Shown here: positions 11,901 through 23,540 of the stretch, piece after piece
Layout of the letters: each line of letters opens with the position of its first letter
Numbering within the stretch: position 1 is the stretch's first letter
Assembly: GCA_963920525.1 (NCBI GenBank)
Contig: OY986440.1
Location: 18,566,023-18,630,022 of the forward strand
Direction of reading: 5' to 3'
DNA length: 64,000 nt
Origin: Dichetophora obliterata
Lineage: Eukaryota > Arthropoda > Insecta > Diptera > Sciomyzidae
Program-made: the position numbers and the translations under genes
Notes under the pieces: generated by a model
Told to the model about the DNA's origin: nothing
What the model saw: the letters and a program-made list of their open reading frames with translations, nothing else
Database searches by the model: none

Positions 11901-12210
11901 ACTGGTGTCCGACCGAATATTCGGTTTCGATTTAGGTTACGACCAGTTTCGGCCCTTTTTGTCAGTTTTGGCCAGGTCATATTGAGGCCGAATGGCCGAT
12001 ACTTTTGGTAAAAACTTCTTGCATCAGTCATTTAATTCAAATATAAAAATATTTACAACGCATTGTACAAAGCAAAATTTATGAATTCGTCTTTAATTTG
12101 ATTTCTCGTAAAAAAAAAACTTAAATTTTCATATTAATAACCAGAATATTATAAAATGGCCGAATAATCGATTTCGGTTTTGGCCAAAATTCCGGTTTGT
12201 GTCGCACAGT
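11901..12210. mobile_element. 310-bp MITE with AGTTATG flanks
   Basis: Its ends ACTGGTGTCCGACC and GTCGCACAGT are imperfect inverted repeats, and the seven-base AGTTATG occurs directly on both sides (11894-11900 and 12211-12217). Inside are several GGCCGAAT and TTTCGG words. A hAT-type origin (8-bp duplication with one mismatch) is possible. Confidence 0.55.
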
Positions 12211-12217
12211 AGTTATG

Positions 12218-13267
12218 CCATCGAAAGCAAATGTAACCTTATCTAAATATTTTCAATTTTCTAAACTAATTTATTTTATATTTCGGTAGAGTTTTAAAGT
12301 AAGATATAAGTATATCTTTTCGAAGCCATGATATAATAAGTGCCCATACAACTGCTTAACTATCATTTGGTCTAGAATATTTTTTTTCTATTTCATATAA
12401 AAGAATAATGGCTTTTCTTTTTGCAATTGGGCTTGAAGATAAGCTTGAAAAGGCTACGAAATACATTTGAAGACCTATTACTTGTAGCAATTCGAACACC
12501 TGCCATTGCCCACTGGGGTTTTAGTAACAAATGCAAAGAAATCTAGAACTTCTTACATATTCCAGAACGTAGAATATGTAAGCACTTAAAATAACATTGC
12601 TCGCTTTTCATTTCAACAATCTCTTGTCCCCCTTGTTTAAAGGCTGGATACGCCCCTGTTCAAACCATACTAGTATGAAGAACTTCATCTCTAAGGCTTA
12701 AGTGCCGTTAGGCAATAAAAGTTTTAGTTGACGCATTAAAATTCCTGCACAAATAAATTACATAGAAACATTTTAATGAATTGACTTGCACTTGTTAGGA
12801 ATTTCTTCATTTAACCTGCTGTAGCATTCGTCTTAAGCAATCCTTCTTATATACAGCTAAGCTAACATTGTGTTTTTGGTTTTCTCTTGAAATTTGTGGC
12901 TACGTATTTGGAGTGTAATATAATAGTTGCAGCAGTTTCTAGTGTGGCAAAATTAAGTGTGCATTTTCACAAAATTAATTAATTTTTCGCAATTAACTAA
13001 ACACTACTACTAGTAAACATGCAGGTAGTAGTCGAAATTTTAAATCTTTTTTTCATTAAAATTATAGATAATTTTTTCCTTGCACTTATGAATTTGTTAA
13101 TTGAGAAAAGAATACAAAAAAACAAATCTTTTTATATAGTACCAATCAAAAGCGAATGACCTTTATGTTGCATGTGTGGCCAGCATAACAGATTTTTTAA
13201 GAAAATGCTATGTTCACCTCTCAAACTACTCAACTGATATTTTGGATATCGTTGAAGTTCAACAAGT

Positions 13268-13300
<33 letters not shown>

Positions 13301-13539
13301 CCAACAACACCAACAACAACCACAACCACCAAAACAACAAGAACACCACTTAACAGTCTGCTTACATAATGGTATTACCTTTTCGGTAGGTAGTGTTTTC
13401 TTTATATTTGAAAAATTCAGACAGTATTTTGTCTAGATTCTAGACTCTAGAACCAGTTGAAAAAAATTAAAAACATAAATTATCAGCATATTCATTAGAA
13501 CATGCAAAAACCAATTTGTCCATTATTTATTGATAGCTG
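12218..13539. other. Mostly gene-free stretch with a CAA microsatellite
   Basis: A CAA/CAC-rich tract at about 13261-13333 gives a poly-Gln frame on the plus strand and poly-Val on the minus strand. Nothing else in the stretch is recognisable. I do not support the poly-Gln frame as a gene. Confidence 0.5.
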
Positions 13540-14057
13540 CGTTTTTTCCATGGGAGATCAGTAGCTCGTTCCTGTAACTCGTAGCGATCGTAGTTACTGA
13601 CTCATATTACCGATTTGACGTCACTCTGATGTCACTCTCACCTGCAATGTTTCTGTACGTATCTGAATCGATTTCTGTTCGATTCGTTCGTTCCAAATCG
13701 ATAAGCTATCACATGTTCCAATTTCATTTCAATGGAACCTTTGAAAAAAGTGTTTCTGTACGTAAAGTGAATTGATAACAATGTGTCACTTTTCTCACTG
13801 GCTTTGCGACCAGTGAGAATTCTACCGATTTATCTAATGTCAGTAATGTTGTGTATTATTACACTCTAACAAAAATTCACGAGAATTAACTACAATAAGT
13901 GCTGGCAACTGATTGCCTACATTTATTCTCGTTAAATCCCATATCCCATGCTCTTATAAAAAAAAGCTAGAAATGCATGAAGTCTCTCAAGTAAATTTTG
14001 AACATGGCAACAACAACAACTCTGTATAGAGTCAATAACTCAGCAGAAGGCGTTATG
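13540..14057. repeat. Transposon-derived stretch with TTTCTGTA and TGACGTCA-like words
   Basis: GTTTCTGTACGT occurs at about 13651 and 13752, and TTGACGTCAC at about 13615. The same words, in either orientation, recur at 16.2-16.45 kb and 17.46-17.63 kb. CTGCGTTTTTTCCATGG at about 13545 recurs in similar form near 17795. The stretch is probably the left part of a composite element, but its borders are not resolved. Confidence 0.4.
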
Positions 14058-14465
14058 GTCCAGTTAGCCTCGCATGGCATAGCAGGCATGGCTTAACAAG
14101 CGTCACATCGAAATCTGTTTAGTGGGATTTGTGTGTATCTGATTATGCACAACATGGCAACGCATGGCAATGCTCAGATAAAAACAGAAATGCATCTCTG
14201 ACTACATAGATAAACATGGAAGATCTATTTCATTTTAATTTCTGTGTATTCTTCTATGTATTTGACGTTTTGGCAAACAGATGTGAAGTTGTAAAATTGT
14301 TTGGCCAAGTGCGGTTAATTTATTAAAATAAAATCGTTGTATTCTTTTTTTATTGGTTTATTTTGACTACGTGACTATGCGTTGCATAATCACCATTTAT
14401 TTGGCTGTGTGCTAGCTGCTTATCTGCGTTGCATGTGCTGCTGTGCCATGCGAGGCTAACTGGAC
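14058..14465. mobile_element. 408-bp MITE with long terminal inverted repeats
   Basis: GTCCAGTTAGCCTCGCATGG at the left pairs perfectly with CCATGCGAGGCTAACTGGAC at the right. TAT lies on both flanks (one extra base on the left), which would fit a 3-bp duplication as in PIF/Harbinger. It has no coding content. CATGGCAACGCATGGCA-like words repeat inside. Confidence 0.65.
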
Positions 14466-14640
14466 TATTTCTCTTTGCTACATCAGTAGACTTGAGTAAT
14501 TAAGCTGTGACCAATCTACTGTTTACGTTTTATATAATTTGACACTTGTTCCAAAAAAAATTTTTGAAATCATATGACGTTAAAGCAGAGGTGTTTATTT
14601 AAGAGTAAGCGTAAAATACCGCTGCTGGAGCGTTTTTAGG

Positions 14641-14873
14641 ACTATCTGAGTGAGAACACGCTGAAATAGTGTGAAAATTAGAGAAAATATACATATTTAT
14701 AGACTCTCTGAGCGAAAACACGCTGAAATAGCGTGCAAAGTAGAAAATATACATATTTTAGAATTCTCTGAGCGAAAACACGCTGGAATGGCGTGAAAAA
14801 TAGAGAGATATACATATTTTAAGACTCTGTGAGCGAAAACACGCTCAAATAGCGTGAATAGTAGAGTAAATAT
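14641..14873 (+). repeat. Four tandem units of about 61 bp
   Basis: Units start near 14641, 14702, 14761 and 14822. Each carries GAGCGAAAACACGCT, then ATAGCGTG (the two form a short inverted pair), then TATACATATTTTA. The array is cut by a MITE at 14874 and resumes at 15176. Confidence 0.8.
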
Positions 14874-15175
14874 TAGGGCGGGTCAAATTCTGGCTCAGCG
14901 ATATTCGTAAAATACATGTAATTTCAAGACTTTTCCTCCACTACAGCATATACAAATTCTGAAAAAAAGCTGTTTCGTAAATAGATTCATACACATACAT
15001 TCATACATTCATATTTTATAATTGAGAACAAAATCTATTTACGAAAGTCCGCACAGCTTTTTTTCAGAATTTGTATATGCTGTAGTGGAGAAAAAGTCTT
15101 GAAATTACATGTATTTTACGAATTTCGCTGAGCCAGACCTCCAAAAAATTCGTCCATACAAATTGAACCGCCCTA
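14874..15175. mobile_element. 302-bp foldback MITE with exact 8-bp duplication
   Basis: The ends are TAGGGCGG...CCGCCCTA, and GTAAATAT flanks both sides exactly (14866-14873 and 15176-15183). Arms of more than 100 bp (14900-14985 and 15040-15135) are near-perfect inverted copies, including TACATGTAATTTCAAGACTT and GCATATACAAATTCTG. The 8-bp duplication suggests a hAT or P-type transposase moved it. There is no coding content. Confidence 0.85.
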
Positions 15176-15183
15176 GTAAATAT

Positions 15184-15726
15184 ACATATTTTTGAAAAAG
15201 ACGCTGATTTTTAGACAAAATTGAAAAAACTCACTGAATAGCTGTGGTTTTTTTCACAAAATCGCCAATAAATGTCGTGAAATTTCACAACAGATTTTTC
15301 AATCAGTTTTTAGAGTGTAGGTTATAAGTACTCGAAGTATACCTTTAAAAATGGTTACTTTCTTTCGTATAAGTCGAATTTTTGTTCTGATTGAAATATT
15401 TAGTTATTCTTAAAAAAGTTTTAGTTTTAAAGGTAATGCAATTTATAAATAATGCCTATTTATAGAAAAGTTAAAAGTTTTAGCAACACAGTATATGTTT
15501 GAGCTATGAAAAAGTACCCGGTTGCATATATTTGCTAAGTTTTTGCAGCACAGCACTAAGTGTAAAATTATTTGCATTCATAATCGTTGATTATTTCCGC
15601 AACCATTAATGGACACCATTATAACATAATTAATTTTCTTAAACTGCATGTATTCACTTTTTATTAGCAAGACAAGCACCTATTCATTATAAAGTTTTAG
15701 CGCAACTAAAATAATATATTCGAGTA
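15184..15726. other. Gene-free AT-rich stretch
   Basis: It begins with the interrupted tail of the 61-bp tandem array; nothing else was recognised. Confidence 0.4.
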
Positions 15727-16139
15727 ACAGTGCACCCTAAACAAGTGCGCGTTGCGCTGCGTACCCAAGCGCCACGCAACTTTATTTTACGCTTAACCTA
15801 AACAAGTGCGCTGCGGAAAGAACTGCTGCTCTCGAACCAGCTCAGACTGATGGTTTAAAAATCTTAAAAAACTTTTAGTATTGTGTAAAAATCTATTAAT
15901 ATTGCAAATACTTCCATTTGCAATTGAGATTAATTAATTAATAGCAGCCGATTGCTCTTTGTTCTAATACTTCGGTTTTATGTAGCCAACTGCACATCCG
16001 AACGCACTGTCAAAATTGGAAATTCGATTCATGTTGCGGTAGTCCGGTGCGTGTTTCGGTAGGCTTCATACAAAATGTATATGCATAAGCCGATTTTGAC
16101 AGTTAAACCACGCACGCGCACTTGTTTAGGGTGGACTGT
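15727..16139. mobile_element. 413-bp MITE with CACCCTAAACAAGTGCGCG ends
   Basis: ACAGTGCACCCTAAACAAGT at the left matches the reverse complement of the right end with one mismatch. A third, internal copy of the AACCTAAACAAGTGCGC motif lies near 15795. No clear target duplication was found and there is no coding content. Confidence 0.65.
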
Positions 16140-16462
16140 AAACAGCTGCTTTTCATTTGACTCAATTTCGCAACGTTTCTTCTCGATTTATGTTCTTTTT
16201 CAACACGGTCCGAGTTTTTACCGATTTAAACGTACAGAAACATTAGTTGTCACGAAATCGGTAACTAGGGATCGATAACGGCTGACGTCACACAAATAGG
16301 TTACTTGCCGATTTTGTTACAGGAACGAGCTACAGAGATCATTTGTGAAAAAACACTTCAGCAGCTTGGTTCTGTAACTATTGCGACGAATAGTCACTTT
16401 TTCTGACGTCACATTCCAAAATACTCACTTTTGCGGAAACTAGTGTTTCTGTAAGTGCCCTG

Positions 16463-16848
16463 TTACGGTGGCGGTCATGGGCTCATCATGGTAATGTATT
16501 GTTGTTGTTTCAATGTAAATTAAAAATTTGAGAGCAAGAGAGTAAATTCGACAAAAATATGAAATCATGGGATCAAAACAGTGTTGCGTTGTGGAATTAT
16601 TCACAACATTTGTGTTTAGGCACGAAAATAGTACACTTTTAGTACGAAATGTGTGAAAGTAGCAATGAAACCTGCTTAATAGCAACACCCATCGGTTGAT
16701 AAAATACTAAAAGTAGCAAAAAGCGTACTGGTGCTTAGGCATCATATGACCACTAGCATAACATACTTTCGTCACACAGCTCATCAAACGAAAAAAGAGA
16801 GAGTAAAAAGTGTCATGACCAGGGATCATATGACGACCACCGTAACAA
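16463..16848. mobile_element. MITE-like element with GTTACGGTGG ends
   Basis: GTTACGGTGGCGGTCATG at the left is inverted and imperfectly repeated at the right (CCACCGTAAC preceded by CATATGACGA). No transposase or clear target duplication is seen. Confidence 0.5.
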
Positions 16849-16899
16849 CACCCTAACTGATAAGCGAGTAAATATTGGTACGTGATGAAAAAGATACAC

Positions 16900-18380
16900 A
16901 AGTGAAAGGGAATATATGAAATTGCAACTAGGAACAGAAAATTTTATGAGAAATTGTATGAGGTTCTTCTATAAACAACAAATAAAAAACAAATATAAAT
17001 ATAATTTGTTCTTAATTTATGAATATGGCGCAAATATACGTGTTTTTGCTATTTATGCCGACAATTACTTGATGGTAAACAATTTGACACATAGTGATAT
17101 TGATATTAAATGCAGAAACCTTATCTACACATTTCGATCGGAGTATTTTTTTAATGCGGCTGCTTAATGCAAATATACAAATTTTTTTCATGGAATAAAT
17201 CTCATTTATGAAATATTTCAGTTAATATTTTTCATAAAATAGGCATACATTGTAAAACATATAATATTTTGTTAATAATATATTTGTAATCTGCATGAAA
17301 AAGTTTAAAATTTATACCTTGTACCCGGTAGAAGTATTTCTAACATGGGTACATTTATATTCACAACTTCATTGAATATGACTGTTGCACAAACAAGCAA
17401 AAATGTTTCTCACTAACCTAGAACATATTTAAAATTTCAATCGGTTCGAGTCGCATATTTTAGTTTACAGAAACACTTCGTCTATCGAATTCCTTTAATA
17501 GTAGAATTGAAACAAGCGGGACGAGTCACTGATTTTTCTCATTTTATTACAGAAACAGTGCAAGGGAGAATGACGTCACAATGACGTCAAAGGGAAAAAT
17601 TTGGTGAGAACTGCGGTGAGAAAAGTTACAGAACCGAGTTACTTTCTTAGCAGGCAAATAATTTTTGTGAAAAACAAAAATTATATTATGTAAGCTGCCC
17701 CAAAATTTATCCAATTGCTTATGGAGTCGATCCGAGTTCGAGTAGCGTAGATTCCGATGAAGAATTTTAAAAATACTTAAATGTTTACTTAGCTGCGTTT
17801 TTTTCATGGTTTTTTCATGGGAAATCAGGATCATATCATCGCATTTGCGAGCAAATCAAAAACAGCAAATGATCCAGCAAGTGAGCTGGATCATTTTAAT
17901 TGATCCTTTTCTATGTTTTTAAGTGTTGAGGGCGCAACTGTTAAAGTAGGCAACACTTAGCCTTTATTGACAGCTAGATTAACTTTTTCTTAAAAGTGCT
18001 CTAGCTCAGTCCTTTTTTTAATTTATCAACTTTGGGTTTTTTTTACGTGAAAGTAAACGTAATTTTCTAACTTTTCCGTATTTGTTTATGTTTCTACCTC
18101 ATTTCAAAATCACAAAAAGTTGTTAGAATCAACGTGCAAACTTAACCTTTTTAAAGTTTTACCCAGGTGGCAACTATTTTTGAAAACAACCAAAACATGA
18201 ATCAGTTGTCTAGTATCACTGCTTGTGCGTTCTCGCAATAGGTTTGGGCAGTGCGTAATTCAAGAAGAGTTGCAAAATTGCTTCCAATGTGTTTGTTGTT
18301 GGAATGATGCGAAAGTTCGCAATCATGCATTTTCGCATCGTCGCAATTGCGTTTTGCATCAGCCCGTGAATACCCCTAAT
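16900..18380. other. No supported gene; scattered repeat words and one strong hairpin
   Basis: The stretch holds TACAGAAAC words (17468, 17548, 17625), a doubled GACGTCA (about 17572-17587) and a perfect 11-bp stem (AATGATCCAGC, 17867-17877, with its reverse complement at 17884-17894) around a 6-nt loop. No coding gene is supported. Confidence 0.4.
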
Positions 18381-18384
18381 AATT

Positions 18385-18935
18385 ACCTTTTGTCTTTTTA
18401 AATTTTGAGCAATAAATAATAGTTATGTATTCTTTTTAAATTTTTAAATAAAAAAAAAAAAGAAAAATTTGCCCGATATTTTTTAGGCACAAAAAAACAG
18501 CAATTTTTGATTTTTATTTTTTAAGGCAAAAATAATAAGCAAATTTTGCCCGATATATTTTTGAGGTCAAAATAACCGATAAATTTTTATTTTTATTTAT
18601 TAAGCCAAAAATTCGCCCTTTACTGTTTTGGTTTAAGTGTACACTTAAATCCTGATTTTGCTTTTAATTTTTGCCTTAAAAGAAATCAAAATTTACCTTA
18701 AAAAATAAAAATCAAAATTTACCAGTTATACTTAAAATGTACTTAAAAATGTACTGAGCAAATGTCACTTTTTATTTTTGCCTAAAAAATAAAAATCACA
18801 ATTTACCAGTTATTTGGTGCTCAAAAAATACCGGGAAAATTTTGCTTTTTATTTTTAGCTTAAAAAAATAAAAGGCAGAAACAATTATTATTTATTGCTC
18901 AAAATGTTAAAAGTCAAAATTTTAAAAATCAATAA
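18385..18935. mobile_element. Inverted-repeat, AT-rich MITE-like element
   Basis: TTTTGAGCAATAAATAATA near 18408 is inverted as TATTATTTATTGCTCAAAA near 18890. Between them ATTTACCAGTTAT, GCCCGATAT and TTTTTATTTTT words repeat in mirrored order. Borders and duplication were not resolved. Confidence 0.45.
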
Positions 18936-19099
18936 GAAATCAAATTCTGCAATGTGAAAGGATTCTAATGGTACCTTCAAAATGGTGTTACGAACTTTTT
19001 TTTACAATGCTTTTTTGGTTTAAAAATCTATAAATAATTATTATTTGCAGTCTCTGGAAAAAAGTGATTTCGAGAAAAATCCATTTAAAGTTTTATTAC

Positions 19100-19487
19100 T
19101 GCACGTTGAACAATATTGTGTAAACAGACATGCAAGCAATAATAATACTCTGAAGTTAAGAAGTGGCTCTTCCATAATTTCGAATAGTTCCACAGTGTGG
19201 AAGCGATGGTATCTCTGGGTCTGTGCATGGACCGCTCTTGTTTTTAATATACATAAATTCCATATGTAACCAAAATATGATCGGAAAATTAATCGCATTT
19301 GCGGATGACCTTGGTATAGGATACACGGCTACCAGTCATTCAAGCCTTGCAGCTGAAATTAATAATGATATAAGTACATAAAGAAATTGGTTCGCAGTGC
19401 ATGATAAGTGCAATGATGCAATGATAATAAAACAAAAATTATATTACCAAGCTTTGTCCCCAAAGATCCTCCAGATATTGATTTAAT
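19100..19487 (+). pseudogene. LINE reverse-transcriptase relic, part 1
   Basis: After frame correction the plus strand reads VHGPLLFLIYIN, then IGKLIAFADDLGIGY (catalytic FADD box), then SSLAAEINNDIST, which is the central palm of a jockey-like reverse transcriptase. Frameshifts and a stop after NDIST show decay. The reading breaks at 19487 where a TIR element is inserted and resumes at 20992 in the same frame. Confidence 0.75.
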
Positions 19488-20988
19488 GGCCCGTATGCAT
19501 AAAATGGCCCGTGAACGCTGCAAAGTAGTGTTTGCTACTAAGTAGTGAAAGGTCAATAGTGAACACTACTTTGGGTATGAATAAAAATTTTAATGAAGCT
19601 CTATTTTCGAATTTCGAACTTAAGTGTTCACTTCTCCTTTATTTGTGATAAAAATAAAACTTTTGAGGCACGATTACGATGTCTTGGTCGCCACGATTTA
19701 AAAATGTTTTCTGGAAGAGAAAAAAATTTTTGCCGAACAAAAAATTGATAAATCAACTACTTATCGAGTTATCGATTTTTGAAATTTATTTCGTGCCAAA
19801 AGTTGTGTTTAAAAAAACATCTATATCGTTGCCAATATTCAATCGATTCATAAGATTGACAAGTCATTTGTAAGTTAATTAAATTAAATTTTTAGTGATA
19901 TACAATACAAATATCATTGCAAAAATATTTTAAATTTTTTAAGCAAAATTATATCAAATTTTAATTTTTTAATTGAAGGAACCGTTATTTTCTACTAAAT
20001 TTTGCTTTATTAAGGTACTACAAATATATTGTATTTTTAAAGCTTTAACATTGACTTTTCATTTGATACATTTAAATATATATATATATAGTGCATTATA
20101 AAAAATAAGATAAGAAAAGCAAAACAACTAAGGTAAAAATGCTTGAACAGACAACTTTTCTTACAAGGGCAAATTATTTCATGACAATAAATACCATAAA
20201 ACATAAAATAAAGCATAAATATTATATACCAAATGAAAGATACATTTTTAAGCCTCAATAATTTGTTTTTCATAATACATAGTAGTAACGGTAGTTTTTG
20301 AGAGAATAACGGTTTTATGCAAGCAAATATTTTATTTTTACATACAAATAGCTATAAAATGTGAAATACTCAATGGATTTGATTAATTTAACACTGTTGT
20401 GAAAGCTTGTTATGTTCTTTTTAAAGTATTACCTCAACTATCTCAATCGGTAATATAATAAGGAAAATATAGCAGGTTTTCTAAGACGATCACCAAAGGT
20501 AAACATTCTTTTCAAATATCGATAACTCAAAAACAAATCGATAAATCGATTTTTCCTTCGGCAATTCCTATTTTTACTGAAAGTAGTTAACGAATCCATT
20601 GTGAAATCGCGGCGCCCAAGAAATCGTAATCTCCCCACTTTTAAAAATCGATATAGTGACTGAAAATTATCTTCATTGCCAAATCTTTAATTTATCACAT
20701 TTTTTTTTATTTTCGCGATTCCAATTTATAAACATTACCATTTTAAAACAAATTTATATAAACAAGTCTAATCAAAAGCACACACATAAATGTAATAGTG
20801 ATCATTTCTTTTTAAGTTAAAAACACTTATTTTATGCATATCAAATATAGGCAAGTAGTTTTTCGAAAATAGTGTAGTCAAAAAAGGAAGTGAGCACTAT
20901 ACAGTGTTTTCTTTTTATGATTATTAAAAGTGGAAAATCAAGTGTTCACTACTTAGTTTTGTGTTTACTTTTGTTATGCATACGGGCC
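19488..20988. mobile_element. 1.5-kb TIR element inserted in a LINE
   Basis: GGCCCGTATGCATAA begins the left end and TTATGCATACGGGCC closes the right end, flanked by AAT on both sides (19485-19487 and 20989-20991). Long subterminal parts are also inverted (both carry TTACGAT...TTGG.CGCC and TATCGATTTTT words). No transposase frame is present, so it is non-autonomous. Removing it with one AAT restores a continuous LINE frame (DLM then FHSPNCKRF). Confidence 0.8.
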
Positions 20989-20991
20989 AAT

Positions 20992-21340
20992 GTTTCATTC
21001 CCCAAATTGCAAAAGGTTTATATATATTAAATCCTACCCAATGCATTTGGGTGATGTATCGTATAATGGAAGTATCTCTTGCGATGACAATTGCTTTGCA
21101 ATTGAAACAGTAAGCAATTTTAAATATTTAGGTATCATATTTGATAGTAAAATGAGCTTGTCCGAGAAAATTGCAAGTTTGAAGACGTACTTTCGAAGTT
21201 AAGAAGTTAACATTAAGAAGTTTTTACTCGATTAAGAAGTTTTGCTCGACTCAAATAATGAAAATGTTTTATTTTGGAGTTTTTCAATCAAAACTTCATT
21301 CAATATGGTATCTGCTGCTGGGGCAGAACATAAAGAAATA
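20992..21340 (+). pseudogene. LINE reverse-transcriptase relic, part 2
   Basis: It continues the 19.1-19.5 kb relic: FHSPNCKRF, then VSNFKYLGIIFDSKMSLSEKI (the conserved F.YLGI.FD block after the RT palm), then frame-broken FGVFQSKL and SIWYLLLG, which match the L.Y.G...CWG region of jockey-like elements. A stop at 21202 and further breaks make it inactive. Confidence 0.7.
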
Positions 21341-21455
21341 AAATACTGCAGCTACTGACCTTGCAAAAGTGTGTACCCAGTGGAATATTTGGCAAGGGGT
21401 CCATTCAGAAGCAGTTCTGTAACCGCTTTTAAGCAACCATTTAACACCTCCTTAA

Positions 21456-21912
21456 GGCCTTTTCCACACTTGGTCAACGCAATTCCAACACAACTTCAAC
21501 GCAACAGCGAAAAAGTTGAAAAGCAATGCAACTATAAACCGAATGCTTTCAGACTTGCTTTAAAAGTCATGCAACATATAATAATTGTTATTATATAATA
21601 ACTCATGTTTTTCGACTTCTTGCACTAATTTAATATTAAAAACTTGCTCATTCATCTTGCAAACTATTTCTTCTTCTTTTAGATTCTATTAGGAACTAAT
21701 TAATTACCTTATTCACCTTGATTAATATAAAGCCTACTGCACTACATATACTTGAATTCACAAAACAAACTCATGCAACACGTCGCCGATGAAAATTGCG
21801 GAAAGCCGCGTTGCGTTGAACAGGTTGAGAACGTGTCGAGAGCTTGTTACGTGCAAGTTACTTAATCTGAAGGTTCCGGTTGGAGTTGCGTTGACCAAGT
21901 GTGGAAAAGGTC
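21456..21912. mobile_element. 457-bp MITE with TTAA flanks
   Basis: GGCCTTTTCCACACTTGG at the left and its near-perfect inverse at the right (29 of the first 31 positions by eye) are bounded by TTAA on both sides (21452-21455 and 21913-21916). TTAA fits piggyBac; a PIF/Harbinger 3-bp TTA or TAA duplication is also possible because the ends start with GG. Confidence 0.75.
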
Positions 21913-22217
21913 TTAATCACTTCTCTTGCATCGCTTCTTACAGCACTTTTTGAATAAAAAAAAAAATGCAAGCGGGAATGTATCACACTTTCTTCGTTAA
22001 CATGTTTTTGTCAATTGCAACGAAAACTTGTTTACAAAAACAATGCACTTGTTTGTTTGTGTAAAAAAGCACTTGACGAAAACTGGACGCACGTTCAGTT
22101 CAAATTACGCCACGTGTCATTTATTGTTGTCTGTTAATGCGTGCGCACTAACAGTCGTGAAAAATTTATAAAAAAGTGAAACTTACTTACTAAAAATATT
22201 TAAAATTAAAAGGTTAA

Positions 22218-22851
22218 TTGAATTGGTTTACAGTGAAAGTGGAAAGAGGAATAAGCAAAAGCACAATATATAAAAAAGTGTCAAAAGAAAAACAGTGTTT
22301 GCTAAAAAAACTCAAAAACTGCGCAAATAGCAATAAAATTGGTGGTTGTTTTTTTTTTGTAAATGAGCAGCCATTCGCAGCAACTCAAGTGGAGTCCAGC
22401 GCGCTTGGCAATGAAGATTATAGACACAACGATGTCGATCAGGCTTATTCTGCTGCAGTTTATTTCGAAAAGGGTAATCTAAGGAGGAAATTAGTAAAGT
22501 GGTACAACGATCATAACCCAACGAGGGCTACAGTTCATGCTCTACTAAATGCTCTACTAAATGTGCTACATTCTAAGGGATTGGATGTATTTTCCTAAGT
22601 CATAATTATGATGAAATCAACAATAAGGAACCTTTTAAAATGTTTGAATCGATCAACATTATTTTTTTCAGTAAGTTTTATTTTTATAACTTTATAAATT
22701 AACATAACTATGTCTTTATTGAATTCCAGAAAGCTCAGCAGACACACTGATAACTAAAGAAAATTACATCATTGAAATTAAAAAGGGCTTCAAAGCGGTG
22801 AAATATAAAATTCATAAATCGAATTGCCTGCCAAAAAGAAAACTCAATTAA
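22218..22851 (+). pseudogene. Small two-exon gene-like segment, unrecognised and probably broken
   Basis: An open frame (22218-22598, no internal ATG) encodes 126 residues with AVYFEKGNLRRKLVKWYNDH and ATVHALLNALLNVLHSKGLDVF. This resembles a short helical module (hydrophilic-L..W...HN......LL..L) that I have seen upstream of transposon-derived insect proteins; the name is unknown to me. A frame change in the TTTT run near 22590 would extend it to a GTAAGT donor at 22671. A 59-bp intron ending TTCCAG (22729) would then join, in phase, a second exon (22730-22851) with SSADTLITKENYIIEIKKG ending in TAA. The start is not defined; an acceptor-like TTTACAG lies at 22226-22232. Confidence 0.35.
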
Positions 22852-23540
22852 ATCTCTATTTTTATCTACTTAAATCTATATTTTGAACTACTTAAATCTA
22901 CTTATTTATTCTCATTTATTACTTAATTCTAATTTAATTCTTATAAATCCTTAAAACGAAAATTAATTCAAATATTTTTTTTATGTTTTTTGTTTATTAA
23001 TACTAGATCATTATATACTTATAAAAGTAATTTAATTTATTCAGTTTTCTTTATTTTAACTAATTTTAACAGAAATGAATTGTGATTTTTGTTATATGAA
23101 ACTTTTTTTATATGAAACTATAATAGCTTTAAAGTAACATGAATGCTAATAAAAAGACTGAATTATCCATATGAAACTGAAAGTAGTTATTCTAAGATCA
23201 CTTCTGAAGTACCTCTTCTGTAAGTCATTCTCTTCGCAATCGATTATAGAAGTACTTTTTGAAAAGTTGTTCTAGAAGTGGTTGCATGTAAAAGCACTTC
23301 TGGGCTTTGTTCAGTTCGATGACTTCTGTAAGTAAATCCTTAGAAATCATTTTTGAATCTATTACAAAGAACAACTTCTGTGAGCTCTTGCGGTAGAAGC
23401 GTAAGTGCAATGCATTGCTTTTTGTCTCGTTTCATACAAAAAAGAAGAAGAAAGAAAAGAATCCAGTTGGAAAGGACTTCTGGCTCCCGGAGAAGTGGTT
23501 CTAGAATCGCTTTTTACCCCTTCTTTTTTCCACTGGGAAG
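22852..23540. other. AT-rich stretch with no supported gene
   Basis: Short words related to AGTACTTCTG / CAGAAGT recur between 23195 and 23510 in both orientations, suggesting an unresolved repeat. No coding gene is supported. Confidence 0.4.

Noticed and set aside
13176..13436. Poly-Gln open frame
   Set aside because: It depends entirely on a CAA microsatellite, has no ATG context or splice support, and the opposite strand gives an equally long poly-Val frame.
16075..16278. 67-aa plus frame
   Set aside because: It spans the right end of a MITE and has no conserved motif.
22312..22521. Minus-strand frame opposite the small gene-like segment
   Set aside because: It is a shadow of the plus frame with no motif of its own.
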